From Oscillibacter faecalis_A (GTDB taxonomy: Bacteria > Bacillota > Clostridia > Oscillospirales > Oscillospiraceae), in contig NZ_JARFXX010000001.1 of the NCBI RefSeq assembly GCF_029218125.1, forward strand, positions 62,001-126,000: a DNA stretch of 64,000 bases, in the 5' to 3' direction. A program made the translations under genes and the position numbers. The notes beneath the pieces are model-generated. The model ran no database searches and was not told the origin of the DNA. It saw only the letters and a list, made by a program, of their open reading frames with translations. Positions 24,890 to 32,444 of the stretch are shown here, piece after piece. Position 1 is the first letter of the stretch; every line of letters starts with the position of its first letter.

Positions 24890-25527
24890 GCCCGCAGCAT
24901 AGCCTCTGCGGCGGCTTTCAGCTCCTCTGCGGCGGACTTGATATTCTTTGCGGCGTAAATGGCGCTGATGACCGCCACACCGCAGATGCCGCTGCCTGCC
25001 AGCTTGGCCACATTCTCCTGAGAAATGCCGCCGATGGCCACCACTGGAATCGATACGGCGGCGCAGATGTCCTTCAGTGTCTCATAGGGGAGCTCCTGCA
25101 CATCGGCCTTGGAGCCGGTGGGGAACATCGCGCCCACTCCGAGATAGTCCGCGCCGTGCTTCTCTGCCAGCAGCGCCTCCTCTACCGAGTGGGCGGAAAC
25201 GCCGATGATCTTGTCCGGCCCCAGCTTGGCCCGGACGTCCAGCGCCTCCATATCGCTCTGGCCCACATGGACGCCATCTGCGCCCATGGCCCTTGCAATG
25301 TCCACATTATCATTGACGATAAAGGGGACATGACGCTCCCGGCATAGGGCCTGAAGCGCTCTGGCCTCCTCTAAAAACGCTCCCTCCTCCAATGTCTTTT
25401 CACGGAGCTGGAGCATGGTCACACCACCGTCCAGACTCTCCCGGACCACCTCCAGCAGTGTACGTCCGTTCAGCCAGTGACGGTCCGTTACGGCATAGAG
25501 CAGCAGATCGCGTTTATCAAGCTTCAT
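24886..25527 (-). CDS. thiE: Thiamin phosphate synthase
   Basis: ThiE joins HMP-PP and thiazole phosphate to form thiamin phosphate. The 213-residue TIM-barrel protein has YAVTDRHWLNG at the start, the LQLREKT motif near residue 41, the phosphate-binding NDNVDIARAMGADGVHVGQ near residue 72, and IGVSAHSVEEAL near residue 107. The ATG at 25527 is preferred because GGAGG lies 8 nt upstream; the longer frame to 25575 would run into the terminator of the TPP riboswitch. It heads the operon with the HAD hydrolase gene. Confidence 0.94.
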   Translation of the reverse strand: MKLDKRDLLLYAVTDRHWLNGRTLLEVVRESLDGGVTMLQLREKTLEEGAFLEEARALQALCRERHVPFIVNDNVDIARAMGADGVHVGQSDMEALDVRAKLGPDKIIGVSAHSVEEALLAEKHGADYLGVGAMFPTGSKADVQELPYETLKDICAAVSIPVVAIGGISQENVAKLAGSGICGVAVISAIYAAKNIKSAAEELKAAAEAMLRA

Positions 25528-25551
25528 ACCTGACGCCTCCATCAAAATAAA

Positions 25552-25584
25552 AATGCGGATATGCCGCAAAGACATATCCGCATT
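25552..25584 (-). terminator. Terminator of the TPP riboswitch
   Basis: On the minus strand AATGCGGATATG pairs with CATATCCGCATT, and TTTATTTT follows. It lies between the TPP aptamer and the thiE ribosome binding site. Confidence 0.8.
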
Positions 25585-25602
25585 GCCTTCAAACGTGTCA
25601 GC

Positions 25603-25695
25603 AACGGCATCTCCCTACGTTGGCATGATTCAAATCAGGTTCCGGGTCTGGGCGCTGCAGCCCACTCTCAGCCCGCTCGCGCAAGCTCCCCTGTT
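25603..25695 (-). promoter_or_regulatory. TPP riboswitch (THI element) upstream of thiE
   Basis: On the minus strand the hallmark blocks are present in order: GGGCTGAGAGTGG near 25660, GACCCGGAACCTGATTTG near 25640, and ATGCCAACGTAGGGAGATGCC near 25610. Together with the downstream terminator this is a transcriptional OFF switch responding to thiamin pyrophosphate. Confidence 0.93.
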
Positions 25696-25760
25696 GACAG
25701 TAGCCATCATAGCACGTTCCGCCGCAGATTACAACATTTTTCCATAGAAAGCGTACCGAA

Positions 25761-25784
25761 AGGGCCCGGGTTTCCCCGGACCCT
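25761..25784. repeat. Direct copy 1 of the palindrome flanking element copy B
   Basis: The 24-bp sequence begins AGGGCCCGGG and ends GGACCCT and is itself palindromic. An identical copy lies at 25911-25934. The outer bases CCGAA (25756-25760) on this side are complementary to TTCGG (25935-25939) on the far side, so one longer perfect hairpin is restored if the element is removed. Confidence 0.85.
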
Positions 25785-25910
25785 CAGCTTGGCAAAAAAT
25801 TTTGCCAAGCTGAGTCCAATTTTCAAAACATGCAGGACACCCTTCTTTGGTTTCCCGCGCACACCCTTCCTTACCGCCTCGGAAAAGCTGCTGTTTCTTC
25901 CGGCAGCTTC
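25785..25910 (-). repeat. Dispersed structured element, copy B (126 bp)
   Basis: On the minus strand it starts GAAGCTGCCGG, contains the conserved core block GGTAAGGAAGGGTGTGCGCG (core 25831-25875, one mismatch to copy D), and ends in a perfect hairpin CAGCTTGGCAAAA / TTTTGCCAAGCTG. It is shorter than the other copies because the first 3' hairpin is missing. It lies downstream of the cysteine-desulfidase-like gene in sense orientation and is bracketed by identical 24-bp palindromes. Confidence 0.85.
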
Positions 25911-25934
25911 AGGGCCCGGGTTTCCCCGGACCCT
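25911..25934. repeat. Direct copy 2 of the palindrome flanking element copy B
   Basis: This is identical to 25761-25784. It follows the stop codon of the upstream minus-strand gene by about 24 nt and probably derives from that gene's terminator hairpin. Confidence 0.85.
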
Positions 25935-25957
25935 TTCGGCGATTGCTTTATTCAATT

Positions 25958-27229
25958 TTACTTACCCAGCATGATGTTGAGAATCTCGATATCGGTCTCC
26001 TTCATGCCGTCCCGGCCCATGCGGCCCACGCTGCGGATGGTATCCTCAACGTTATCCTTCACCAGACCCTCGCCGGGCTGGAACACGTGCTCACCCCGGG
26101 CCATTTCAAGACCCAGCAGAGCACACTCCACCGCAGCGGCGATCTTGGCGGCGCAGGAGGACTTTGCACCGTCGCACACCATGCCGCCGATGGTGGCAAT
26201 GGCATTGGTGATGACGCTGCAGATCACCTCATAGGATTCGCCCAGCATATAGGCGATACCCACCGCAGAGGCGCAGGCGGCGCTGGTAGCGCCGCAATAG
26301 GCGGAAAGGCTGCCAATGTACTTCTTCTGGTGCACGGAAATGAGGTTTGCCACCACCAGAGCGCGGCGGACCTTCTCATCGTCAATATGGTATTCCTTGG
26401 CGTACTCGAGAATGGGCATCGTGACGGTAATGCCCTGATTGCCGCTGCCGGAGTTGATAACCACCGGCAGCGCACAGCCGCCCATCCGGGCATCGCTGCC
26501 GGCGGCGGCAGCGGCACGCGCACGAGTACGGAGGTCATTGCCGTGCTGCAGCAGCACACGGCCTACCTCGGCGCCATAGGGATTTTTCAAGCCTTCCTGA
26601 GAGATAGCGGAGTTCATTTGAATCTGACGATCCAGCAGTTCCTTCACATCCTCCATCCGCACTTCATCGGCGAATTCCAGAATGCCCTTAATGGTCAGCA
26701 GGGACCGGTCGCCCTTCTTGGTGTTGGCGGAGCTGTCCTGCTTGGCGGACACCAAAACGGTATCGTCCTTCTGCAGCAGCGTCACATTATTGTGGTGATC
26801 CTTGATCTGCGCCGTGACAGTATGGCCCTCCGCATCCTTGAGATGCACTTCCACAAAGAGGTTCTCAACGCCCTTGGCCAGTTGGCAGGTGCAAAAGCCC
26901 TCGGCAATGAGCTTCCGGGCCTTCTCCACATCCTCCGGCGTCACGCTCTGCAAAACCTCCAGTTCACGGTCGGAATCACCACCCACAATTCCCAGAACGG
27001 CCGCCACGGCAATGCCGCGCTGACCCTGAGAATTGGGAACCACAACGCCCATCACGTTCTTCACAATGTTGCCGCTGCACAGGACCTCGCAGGATACAGG
27101 CTCACTTCCCAGCGTCTTGCGTGCCAGTGCGGACACAAAGGCGATCGCGATGGGCTCTGTACACCCCATAGCGGCGATGAGTTCTTCCTTGAGAATCTCT
27201 ACACAGTTGTCATACAATTTTTTCTCCAT
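25958..27229 (-). CDS. L-cysteine desulfidase-like protein (UPF0597/CyuA family, serine dehydratase alpha-like)
   Basis: Proteins of this family are iron-sulfur lyases, with archaeal and enterobacterial members shown to release sulfide and ammonia from cysteine. The 423-residue protein has the early motif AAMGCTEPIAIAF with a cysteine near residue 22, the SGSGNQGITVTMP loop near residue 260, CGATSAACASAVG near residue 306, and GGMVCDGAKSSCAAK near residue 344; these cysteines are candidate cluster ligands. AGGGG precedes the ATG at 27229. It stands alone, with dispersed element copy B after it. Serine, cysteine or another beta-substituted amino acid could be the substrate. Confidence 0.88.
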   Translation of the reverse strand: MEKKLYDNCVEILKEELIAAMGCTEPIAIAFVSALARKTLGSEPVSCEVLCSGNIVKNVMGVVVPNSQGQRGIAVAAVLGIVGGDSDRELEVLQSVTPEDVEKARKLIAEGFCTCQLAKGVENLFVEVHLKDAEGHTVTAQIKDHHNNVTLLQKDDTVLVSAKQDSSANTKKGDRSLLTIKGILEFADEVRMEDVKELLDRQIQMNSAISQEGLKNPYGAEVGRVLLQHGNDLRTRARAAAAAGSDARMGGCALPVVINSGSGNQGITVTMPILEYAKEYHIDDEKVRRALVVANLISVHQKKYIGSLSAYCGATSAACASAVGIAYMLGESYEVICSVITNAIATIGGMVCDGAKSSCAAKIAAAVECALLGLEMARGEHVFQPGEGLVKDNVEDTIRSVGRMGRDGMKETDIEILNIMLGK

Positions 27230-27427
27230 AACTACCCCTCCAAGGCTTTGTTATTCTCCATACAAAACCGCCTTGCATATCTTCAAGACGAGTGTGGACA
27301 TAAATCTGCATTTTCTCTCAATTTCCGTCTTTATCATAGCACACCCCCCATGGAAACACAAGCCGCGCCCCCTTCAATTTCGACGAATATTTCTGGTAAT
27401 TTGCCAAAGCACGTGCCGCTCGATTTT

Positions 27428-27456
27428 TCATAATTTCCAGTTCTTTGGGCATACTG
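27428..27456 (+). promoter_or_regulatory. Candidate sigma-G-type promoter of spoVAD
   Basis: TCATA (27428-27432) and CATACTG (27450-27456) are separated by 17 nt, resembling the forespore sigma-G pattern. spoVA genes are forespore-expressed in known spore formers, so the context agrees, but the match is not perfect. Confidence 0.35.
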
Positions 27457-27487
27457 CTTCCAAAACCGTTTTCAGGGAGGAATGTCT

Positions 27488-28504
27488 ATGAACGGCAAGC
27501 GGATAGGACGGCGTACCGTGGCCCTGCGGACACCGCCCTCGGTGCTGTCCTTTGCCAATATCGGCGGGCGGATGGAGGGGCAGGGACCGCTGGCAAAATA
27601 CTTTGACGAGCTGTGCGAGGACTCGTTTTTTGGAGAAAAAACATGGGAAAAGGCAGAGTCAGCCATGCAGGAACGGGTACTGCGGCGGGCGCTGGAGCAG
27701 GCGGGCCTTGCGCCGGACGAGCTGGACTATGTGCTGGCGGGTGACCTTTTGAACCAGTGCATCGGCTCCTCCTTCGGTCTGCGGGACTTCAGCATTCCCT
27801 TTTTCGGGCTATACGGCGCCTGCTCCACCATGGGGGAATCTTTGGCGCTGGCGGCCATGCTCATTGACGGCGGCTTCGCCGAAAAGGCCGCCGCGCAGGC
27901 CAGCTCCCATTTCTGCACAGCGGAACGGCAGTACCGGATGCCAGTGCCCTATGGAAGCCAGCGGACGCCTACCACCCAATGGACTGCCACTGCCGCCGGG
28001 TGTACGCTGCTCTCCGCCCAAGGGCCGGGGCCGTATATCACCCATGTCACCTGCGGCAAAATCGTGGACAAGGGCATCACCGACCCCAACAACATGGGCG
28101 CGGCCATGGCCCCCGCCGCCTACGATACGCTCCGGGCCTACTTCTCCGATACCGGCACCGGCCCGCAGGACTATGACGCTATTTTCACCGGGGACCTCGG
28201 CGAGCTGGGCCACGGCATCGTCACGGATTTTTTCCGACAGGACGGTGTTGACCTCTCCAAAAACTATTTTGACTGCGGAATGCTGCTCTATGACCGGGAG
28301 GGGCAGGATATGCACGCTGGCGGCTCCGGCTGCGGCTGCTCCGCCGCTGTGTTCAACGGCTATATCCTCACAGGCTTAAAGCAGGGCCGCTGGCGGCGGG
28401 TGCTGTTTGCCCCCACCGGGGCGCTGCTCTCCCCCACCTCCAGCTTTCAGGGAGAATCCATTCCCGGTATCTGTCATTTGGTGTGCGTCAGCACAGAAAG
28501 GTAA
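27488..28504 (+). CDS. spoVAD: Stage V sporulation protein AD
   Basis: SpoVAD is a thiolase-fold protein of the spore inner-membrane channel that loads and releases dipicolinic acid. The 338-residue protein has the thiolase-like segment GLYGACSTMGESLALAAMLI near residue 102, SSHFCTAERQYR near residue 137, and GGSGCGCSAAVFNG near residue 279. The ATG at 27488 is chosen because GGGAGG ends 7 nt before it. spoVAE follows after 4 nt. spoVAC, usually just upstream in this operon, is absent here. Confidence 0.94.
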   Translation: MNGKRIGRRTVALRTPPSVLSFANIGGRMEGQGPLAKYFDELCEDSFFGEKTWEKAESAMQERVLRRALEQAGLAPDELDYVLAGDLLNQCIGSSFGLRDFSIPFFGLYGACSTMGESLALAAMLIDGGFAEKAAAQASSHFCTAERQYRMPVPYGSQRTPTTQWTATAAGCTLLSAQGPGPYITHVTCGKIVDKGITDPNNMGAAMAPAAYDTLRAYFSDTGTGPQDYDAIFTGDLGELGHGIVTDFFRQDGVDLSKNYFDCGMLLYDREGQDMHAGGSGCGCSAAVFNGYILTGLKQGRWRRVLFAPTGALLSPTSSFQGESIPGICHLVCVSTER

Positions 28505-28508
28505 AGCG

Positions 28509-28865
28509 ATGGAATATCTGAAAGCATTTCTCTGCGGCGGCGTGCTCTGCGCTATCGGGCAGGTTCTCATTGACCGCACCCAGCTCACCCCCGCCCGTAT
28601 CCTCACCGGCTATGTGGTGGCGGGCGTTGCGCTCAGCGCCGTGGGGCTGTACCAGCCCATTGCCGACTGGGGCGGTGCCGGGGCCACCGTACCCCTGACA
28701 GGCTTCGGTCACGCGCTGGCAAAGGGCGTTGCCAAGGCTGTTGCCGAAAAGGGCTGGCTGGGCGTTTTTACCGGCGGTCTCACCGCCACTGCCGGCGGAA
28801 TCGCGGCGGCCGTGGTTTTCGGCGTACTGATGGCGCTGCTGTTCAAGCCCGGCGACAAGCGGTAG
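28509..28865 (+). CDS. spoVAE: Stage V sporulation protein AE
   Basis: SpoVAE is a small membrane component of the SpoVA dipicolinate channel. The 118-residue protein has three to four hydrophobic segments and the family region PLTGFGHALAKGVAKAV near residue 63. It starts 4 nt after the spoVAD stop, with AAAG upstream, so it is translated from the same mRNA. A hairpin with the arms GCAGGGC / GCCCTGC at about 28880-28905 may end the transcript. Confidence 0.92.
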   Translation: MEYLKAFLCGGVLCAIGQVLIDRTQLTPARILTGYVVAGVALSAVGLYQPIADWGGAGATVPLTGFGHALAKGVAKAVAEKGWLGVFTGGLTATAGGIAAAVVFGVLMALLFKPGDKR

Positions 28866-28982
28866 TCCACAGATGACAAAGCGGCAGGGCTGCGCCCTGC
28901 CACTTTGTCATCAAATTGTTGCTACTTTTCGCGGCCTTTCTGGTATACTGTATCTGATTTTCGACAGAAAGGATCTGTTTTC

Positions 28983-30236
28983 ATGCGGTGTATTTCCGCT
29001 TTTCTTTTGTCATTGACGCTCGCGCTCTCCCTCACCGCCTGTTCCTCCGCCCCCAAGGCAGACACCTCCACACGGCCAGAGGAACCGCCTGCCGAAACCC
29101 CGGAGCCTGAAACTCCCGCGCAGACGGAGCCGGAACCCTACGTCATTTCCTCCCCCACCGTTGATCGGGGCACTGTGGACGGCGTGACCTACACGGCGTG
29201 GGACGGTATCGTGGAGCACCTCTTTTTCCACCCCGTTGTGGCCTATCCCGAGCTGGCCTTTGACGGCGATTCCCAGTCTGACGGAATCGATGACTGGATG
29301 GTAACAGTGGACGAGTATGACAAAATTTTGCAGAGCGTCTATGACCGGGGCTATGTTTTGGTGGACATAGGCGATGTGTGGAGCGAGAGCACGGACGCAA
29401 ACGGTCAGCCGGTCATGGTCCGCAACACGCTGTACCTCCCGGAGGGCAAAAAGCCTTTGATTCTCTCCTATGACGATGTAAACTATTATGACTATATGCT
29501 CAAGGATGGCTTTACCTACAAGCTCATCATCGGGGACGATGGTCTTATCTGGAGCTATGGTCTGGACCCGCAGGGCAATGAGGTTGTCTCGCAGGATTTG
29601 GACGCTATCACCATTCTGGACAAGTTCGTCCGGGAGCACCCGGACTTCTCCCCCTTCGGTGCCAAGGGCAGCCTGAGCCTCACCGGCTATCAGGGCATTT
29701 TAGGCTACCGCACCAACACGGACACGAAGGTGTGGAATGATGAGCTGGAGGCCAACCGGCAGAAGGAGCGGGAGTCAGTGAAGCCCATCATCGCCGAGCT
29801 CAAGCGCACCGGCTGGACGTTCGGAAGCCATACATGGGGACATATCAATCTCTCGTCCTCCTCGCTGGAGCGGGTGCAGGCGGATACAAAGCGCTGGCTG
29901 GATGAGGTCGGCAGTCTGGTAGGCCCCACCACCATCCTCTACTATCCCCACGGCGCCCGACCGGACGGAGACGATGTAAAGCAGACCGGTCCTATTTTCA
30001 GGTATTTGCAGGAGCAGGGCTTTCGGGTCTTCGCCTCCGTCGGAATCAGCTCGTACTCCAAAATCAAAACCGACATCTGCGCCGTGATCTGTGACAGGCT
30101 TCACCCTGACGGGACCACCCTCCGTGGCAGCGATAAGGTCATCGGCTGGTACAGTCAGTTCTACGACGCCCGGGACATCATAGACTTGACCGTGCGCCCG
30201 GACCGGGGCGTGAAGTGGACGCCGAAAACCAATTAA
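28983..30236 (+). CDS. Polysaccharide deacetylase (NodB-type) lipoprotein
   Basis: Proteins of this type remove acetyl groups from cell-wall or surface polysaccharides. The 417-residue precursor has a signal peptide with lipobox LTAC at about residue 20, then a Pro/Glu-rich linker of about 30 residues. The catalytic domain begins near residue 115; the double aspartate SYDDVNYYDYM near residue 162 and the metal-binding HTWGH near residue 285 are the NodB motifs. The long insertion between them is unusual for simple chitin deacetylases. I placed the start at 28983 because AAAGGA precedes it and a signal peptide follows directly. Confidence 0.85.
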   Translation: MRCISAFLLSLTLALSLTACSSAPKADTSTRPEEPPAETPEPETPAQTEPEPYVISSPTVDRGTVDGVTYTAWDGIVEHLFFHPVVAYPELAFDGDSQSDGIDDWMVTVDEYDKILQSVYDRGYVLVDIGDVWSESTDANGQPVMVRNTLYLPEGKKPLILSYDDVNYYDYMLKDGFTYKLIIGDDGLIWSYGLDPQGNEVVSQDLDAITILDKFVREHPDFSPFGAKGSLSLTGYQGILGYRTNTDTKVWNDELEANRQKERESVKPIIAELKRTGWTFGSHTWGHINLSSSSLERVQADTKRWLDEVGSLVGPTTILYYPHGARPDGDDVKQTGPIFRYLQEQGFRVFASVGISSYSKIKTDICAVICDRLHPDGTTLRGSDKVIGWYSQFYDARDIIDLTVRPDRGVKWTPKTN

Positions 30237-30257
30237 AGCTGTGAAAGGAGAAGTAAT

Positions 30258-30659
30258 ATGAGTCTTGAAGAATTAAAGGCCGCCGCTGTAGCCATGCTGG
30301 ACCGGGCCCATTGCCCTTATTCCCATTTTCCCGTTGGTGCGGCGCTGGAATGCGCCGATGGGACGGTATTTACCGGCTGCAACATTGAAAATGCCGTTTA
30401 TCCGGTAGGCACCTGCGCCGAGCGCACCGCCATGAGCAAGGCTGTCAGCGAAGGACATACGGATTTTGTACGCATTGTCATCGCCGGACGCAGCAGCGAT
30501 TACTGCTACCCTTGTGGGATGTGCCGCCAGTTTATGAAGGAGTTCGCGCCGGAAATGCAGGTCATCTGTCTCAACGGCAAGGGGGAGGCACTGGAGCTGA
30601 CGCTCCGGGACCTGCTGCCCTACGGCTTTGACAGTACTTTCCTTCCGGGTGAGCAGTAA
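30258..30659 (+). CDS. cdd: Cytidine deaminase
   Basis: This enzyme deaminates cytidine and deoxycytidine to uridine forms for pyrimidine salvage. The 133-residue protein is the small tetrameric type. Zinc ligands and the catalytic glutamate are in TCAERTAMSKA near residue 52 and in YPCGMCRQFMKEF near residue 84. AAAGGAG lies 8 nt before the ATG. It follows the NodB-like gene by 21 nt, so the two may share a transcript. Confidence 0.96.
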   Translation: MSLEELKAAAVAMLDRAHCPYSHFPVGAALECADGTVFTGCNIENAVYPVGTCAERTAMSKAVSEGHTDFVRIVIAGRSSDYCYPCGMCRQFMKEFAPEMQVICLNGKGEALELTLRDLLPYGFDSTFLPGEQ

Positions 30660-30692
30660 TTCTTCGTAAAAACAATTTTAAACGAGGACAAT

Positions 30693-30732
30693 AAAAGCAG
30701 GGCGCTGTGCGATGCACAGCGCCCTGCTTTTT
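30693..30732. terminator. Bidirectional terminator between cdd and the HtrA-like gene
   Basis: AAAAGCAGGGCGCTGTGC pairs with GCACAGCGCCCTGCTTTT and is flanked by A and T runs. Confidence 0.88.
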
Positions 30733-30757
30733 CTGAATTTTTCAAACCGTGAGCTGA

Positions 30758-32257
30758 TCAGCCCTGATTGCCGAAGTAGTAGTTGAAGATATCCCACGGA
30801 TTGCTGTAATAGCCATTGCCGCCGTTATAGGAGCCGTTGTTGGAATTGCTGTTATTGTTCTGGCTCTGCTGGGACTGGCTGTTGTTGTCCGTGGCCTGAT
30901 CCGCAGGCACGGCGCCCCACGTCACGGAGACGTCCTGCTGCTTACCGTCACGGTAAATGGTGAACGTGGATTCATCACCGGCGGAGTACTTCTTCTTCAG
31001 GGCCACCAGGTCCTGATAGGAGTCCACATCCGTACCGTCAATCTTCATGATAACATCGCCCATCTTGAGACCCGCTTTGTCAGCGGCGCTGCCATCCTCC
31101 ACGGAGTAGATGAACACGCCCTTGGTAACATCATAGCGATACTGGGCGGCCATCTGCTCATTCATGGTGCCGGGGGTGATGCCAAGATATGCCTTGTTGC
31201 TGACATAGCCGTTGGTCATGATATCCTGAATCATAGCCGCCACATCGTTGATAGGGATGGCGAAGCCCAGACCCTCAACGCTCTGGCTGGCGTAGCTGGA
31301 ATACTTGGCGGACACAATGCCCACAACCTCGCCGTACTCGTTGAACAGCGGGCCGCCGGAGTTGCCGGGATTAATAGCCGCCGTGACCTGAATCATGTTG
31401 AAGGGAGTTCCGTCTACATCAATAGCGCGGTTCACCGAGGAAGCAATGCCCTCACTCATGGAAAACGTCAGCTCGCCCAGCGGGTTGCCGATAGCCAGGA
31501 TGTGATCGCCCACATTCAGGCTGTCGCTGTCGCCCAGCGTTACGTTAGGCAGGTTTTCGGCCTCGATCTTGATGACGGCAATATCGTAGTCCTCGTCGCC
31601 GCCGATATACTGGGCGTCATAGCTGTCGCCGTTGTACAGTGTGACCTTCACGGTATCGGCGTCGCCTACCACATGGTAGTTGGTAACGATGTAGCCGTCC
31701 GGCGTCAGGATGAAGCCGGAACCGGCGCCAGCGGTCTGTGTGGTCTGGCCAAAGAAGTTAGGGTCAGAGGTGGCAGTAATGTTGATGGACACCACGCTGT
31801 TGACATTGGCGGCATATAGCTCCGCGTCCGTCATGGCGGTTTTCCCGTCCACGGTCTTGACTTGAATTTCCGTGGGCCTGCGGTTGGAGACATTCACCTC
31901 CGTGGTATCGCTGTTGGACCGGTTGCTCACAAGGTACGCCGTGCCGCCGCCTACCAAGCCGCCCAACAGGGCGCACACCAGCGCCAAGGACGCGACCTTC
32001 ATGCCGACACGGCTCTTTGCGGACTTGTGCTGGGGCTGCTGTCCGCCTGCCGGGCCATAGCCGGTGGGCTGGCTCTGTGGCTGCACATTGTCCTGGCTCT
32101 GCGCCTGCTGCTCGCCCTGCGCCTGTTTGGCCTGCTGCTGACGGTAGCTGTTGATCTGCTCGTCTACGCTGGGCTGCTTTGCGTCATAGCGCTGGCCCGG
32201 CTCCGTACCGTCCTTGCGGTATGTGTAGTGATACAAATTATTTTCATCGTTATACAT
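30758..32257 (-). CDS. HtrA/DegP-like serine protease with PDZ domain, membrane-anchored
   Basis: This S1C family protease handles misfolded or regulated proteins outside the cytoplasm. The 499-residue protein has a Gln-rich cytoplasmic N-terminus of about 80 residues, one membrane helix (about 86-110), and a trypsin-like domain with His195 (TNYHVVG), Asp225 (DYDIAVIK) and Ser300 (INPGNSGGPL). A PDZ domain lies at about 380-460 (KAGLKMGDVIMKIDG). The tail is a low-complexity Ser/Asn/Gln segment ending in aromatic residues. All catalytic residues are present. It is transcribed alone. Confidence 0.94.
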   Translation of the reverse strand: MYNDENNLYHYTYRKDGTEPGQRYDAKQPSVDEQINSYRQQQAKQAQGEQQAQSQDNVQPQSQPTGYGPAGGQQPQHKSAKSRVGMKVASLALVCALLGGLVGGGTAYLVSNRSNSDTTEVNVSNRRPTEIQVKTVDGKTAMTDAELYAANVNSVVSINITATSDPNFFGQTTQTAGAGSGFILTPDGYIVTNYHVVGDADTVKVTLYNGDSYDAQYIGGDEDYDIAVIKIEAENLPNVTLGDSDSLNVGDHILAIGNPLGELTFSMSEGIASSVNRAIDVDGTPFNMIQVTAAINPGNSGGPLFNEYGEVVGIVSAKYSSYASQSVEGLGFAIPINDVAAMIQDIMTNGYVSNKAYLGITPGTMNEQMAAQYRYDVTKGVFIYSVEDGSAADKAGLKMGDVIMKIDGTDVDSYQDLVALKKKYSAGDESTFTIYRDGKQQDVSVTWGAVPADQATDNNSQSQQSQNNNSNSNNGSYNGGNGYYSNPWDIFNYYFGNQG

Positions 32258-32444
32258 AAGTCAAACCTCCTTGAGATCGGTGGCCGGAGTTCCGGCCCGC
32301 CGGGGACTTCCTTAACTTTGACTGTAGTATAGGCCGGAAATCTTAAAACTGCCTGAAAAATTTTTAAAGCAATTATGAACCATGCTTTCTCTTTTCCGCA
32401 GAGTGTGCTAAAATTCTTCTATCAATTCCCTTGGAGGTACTCTC

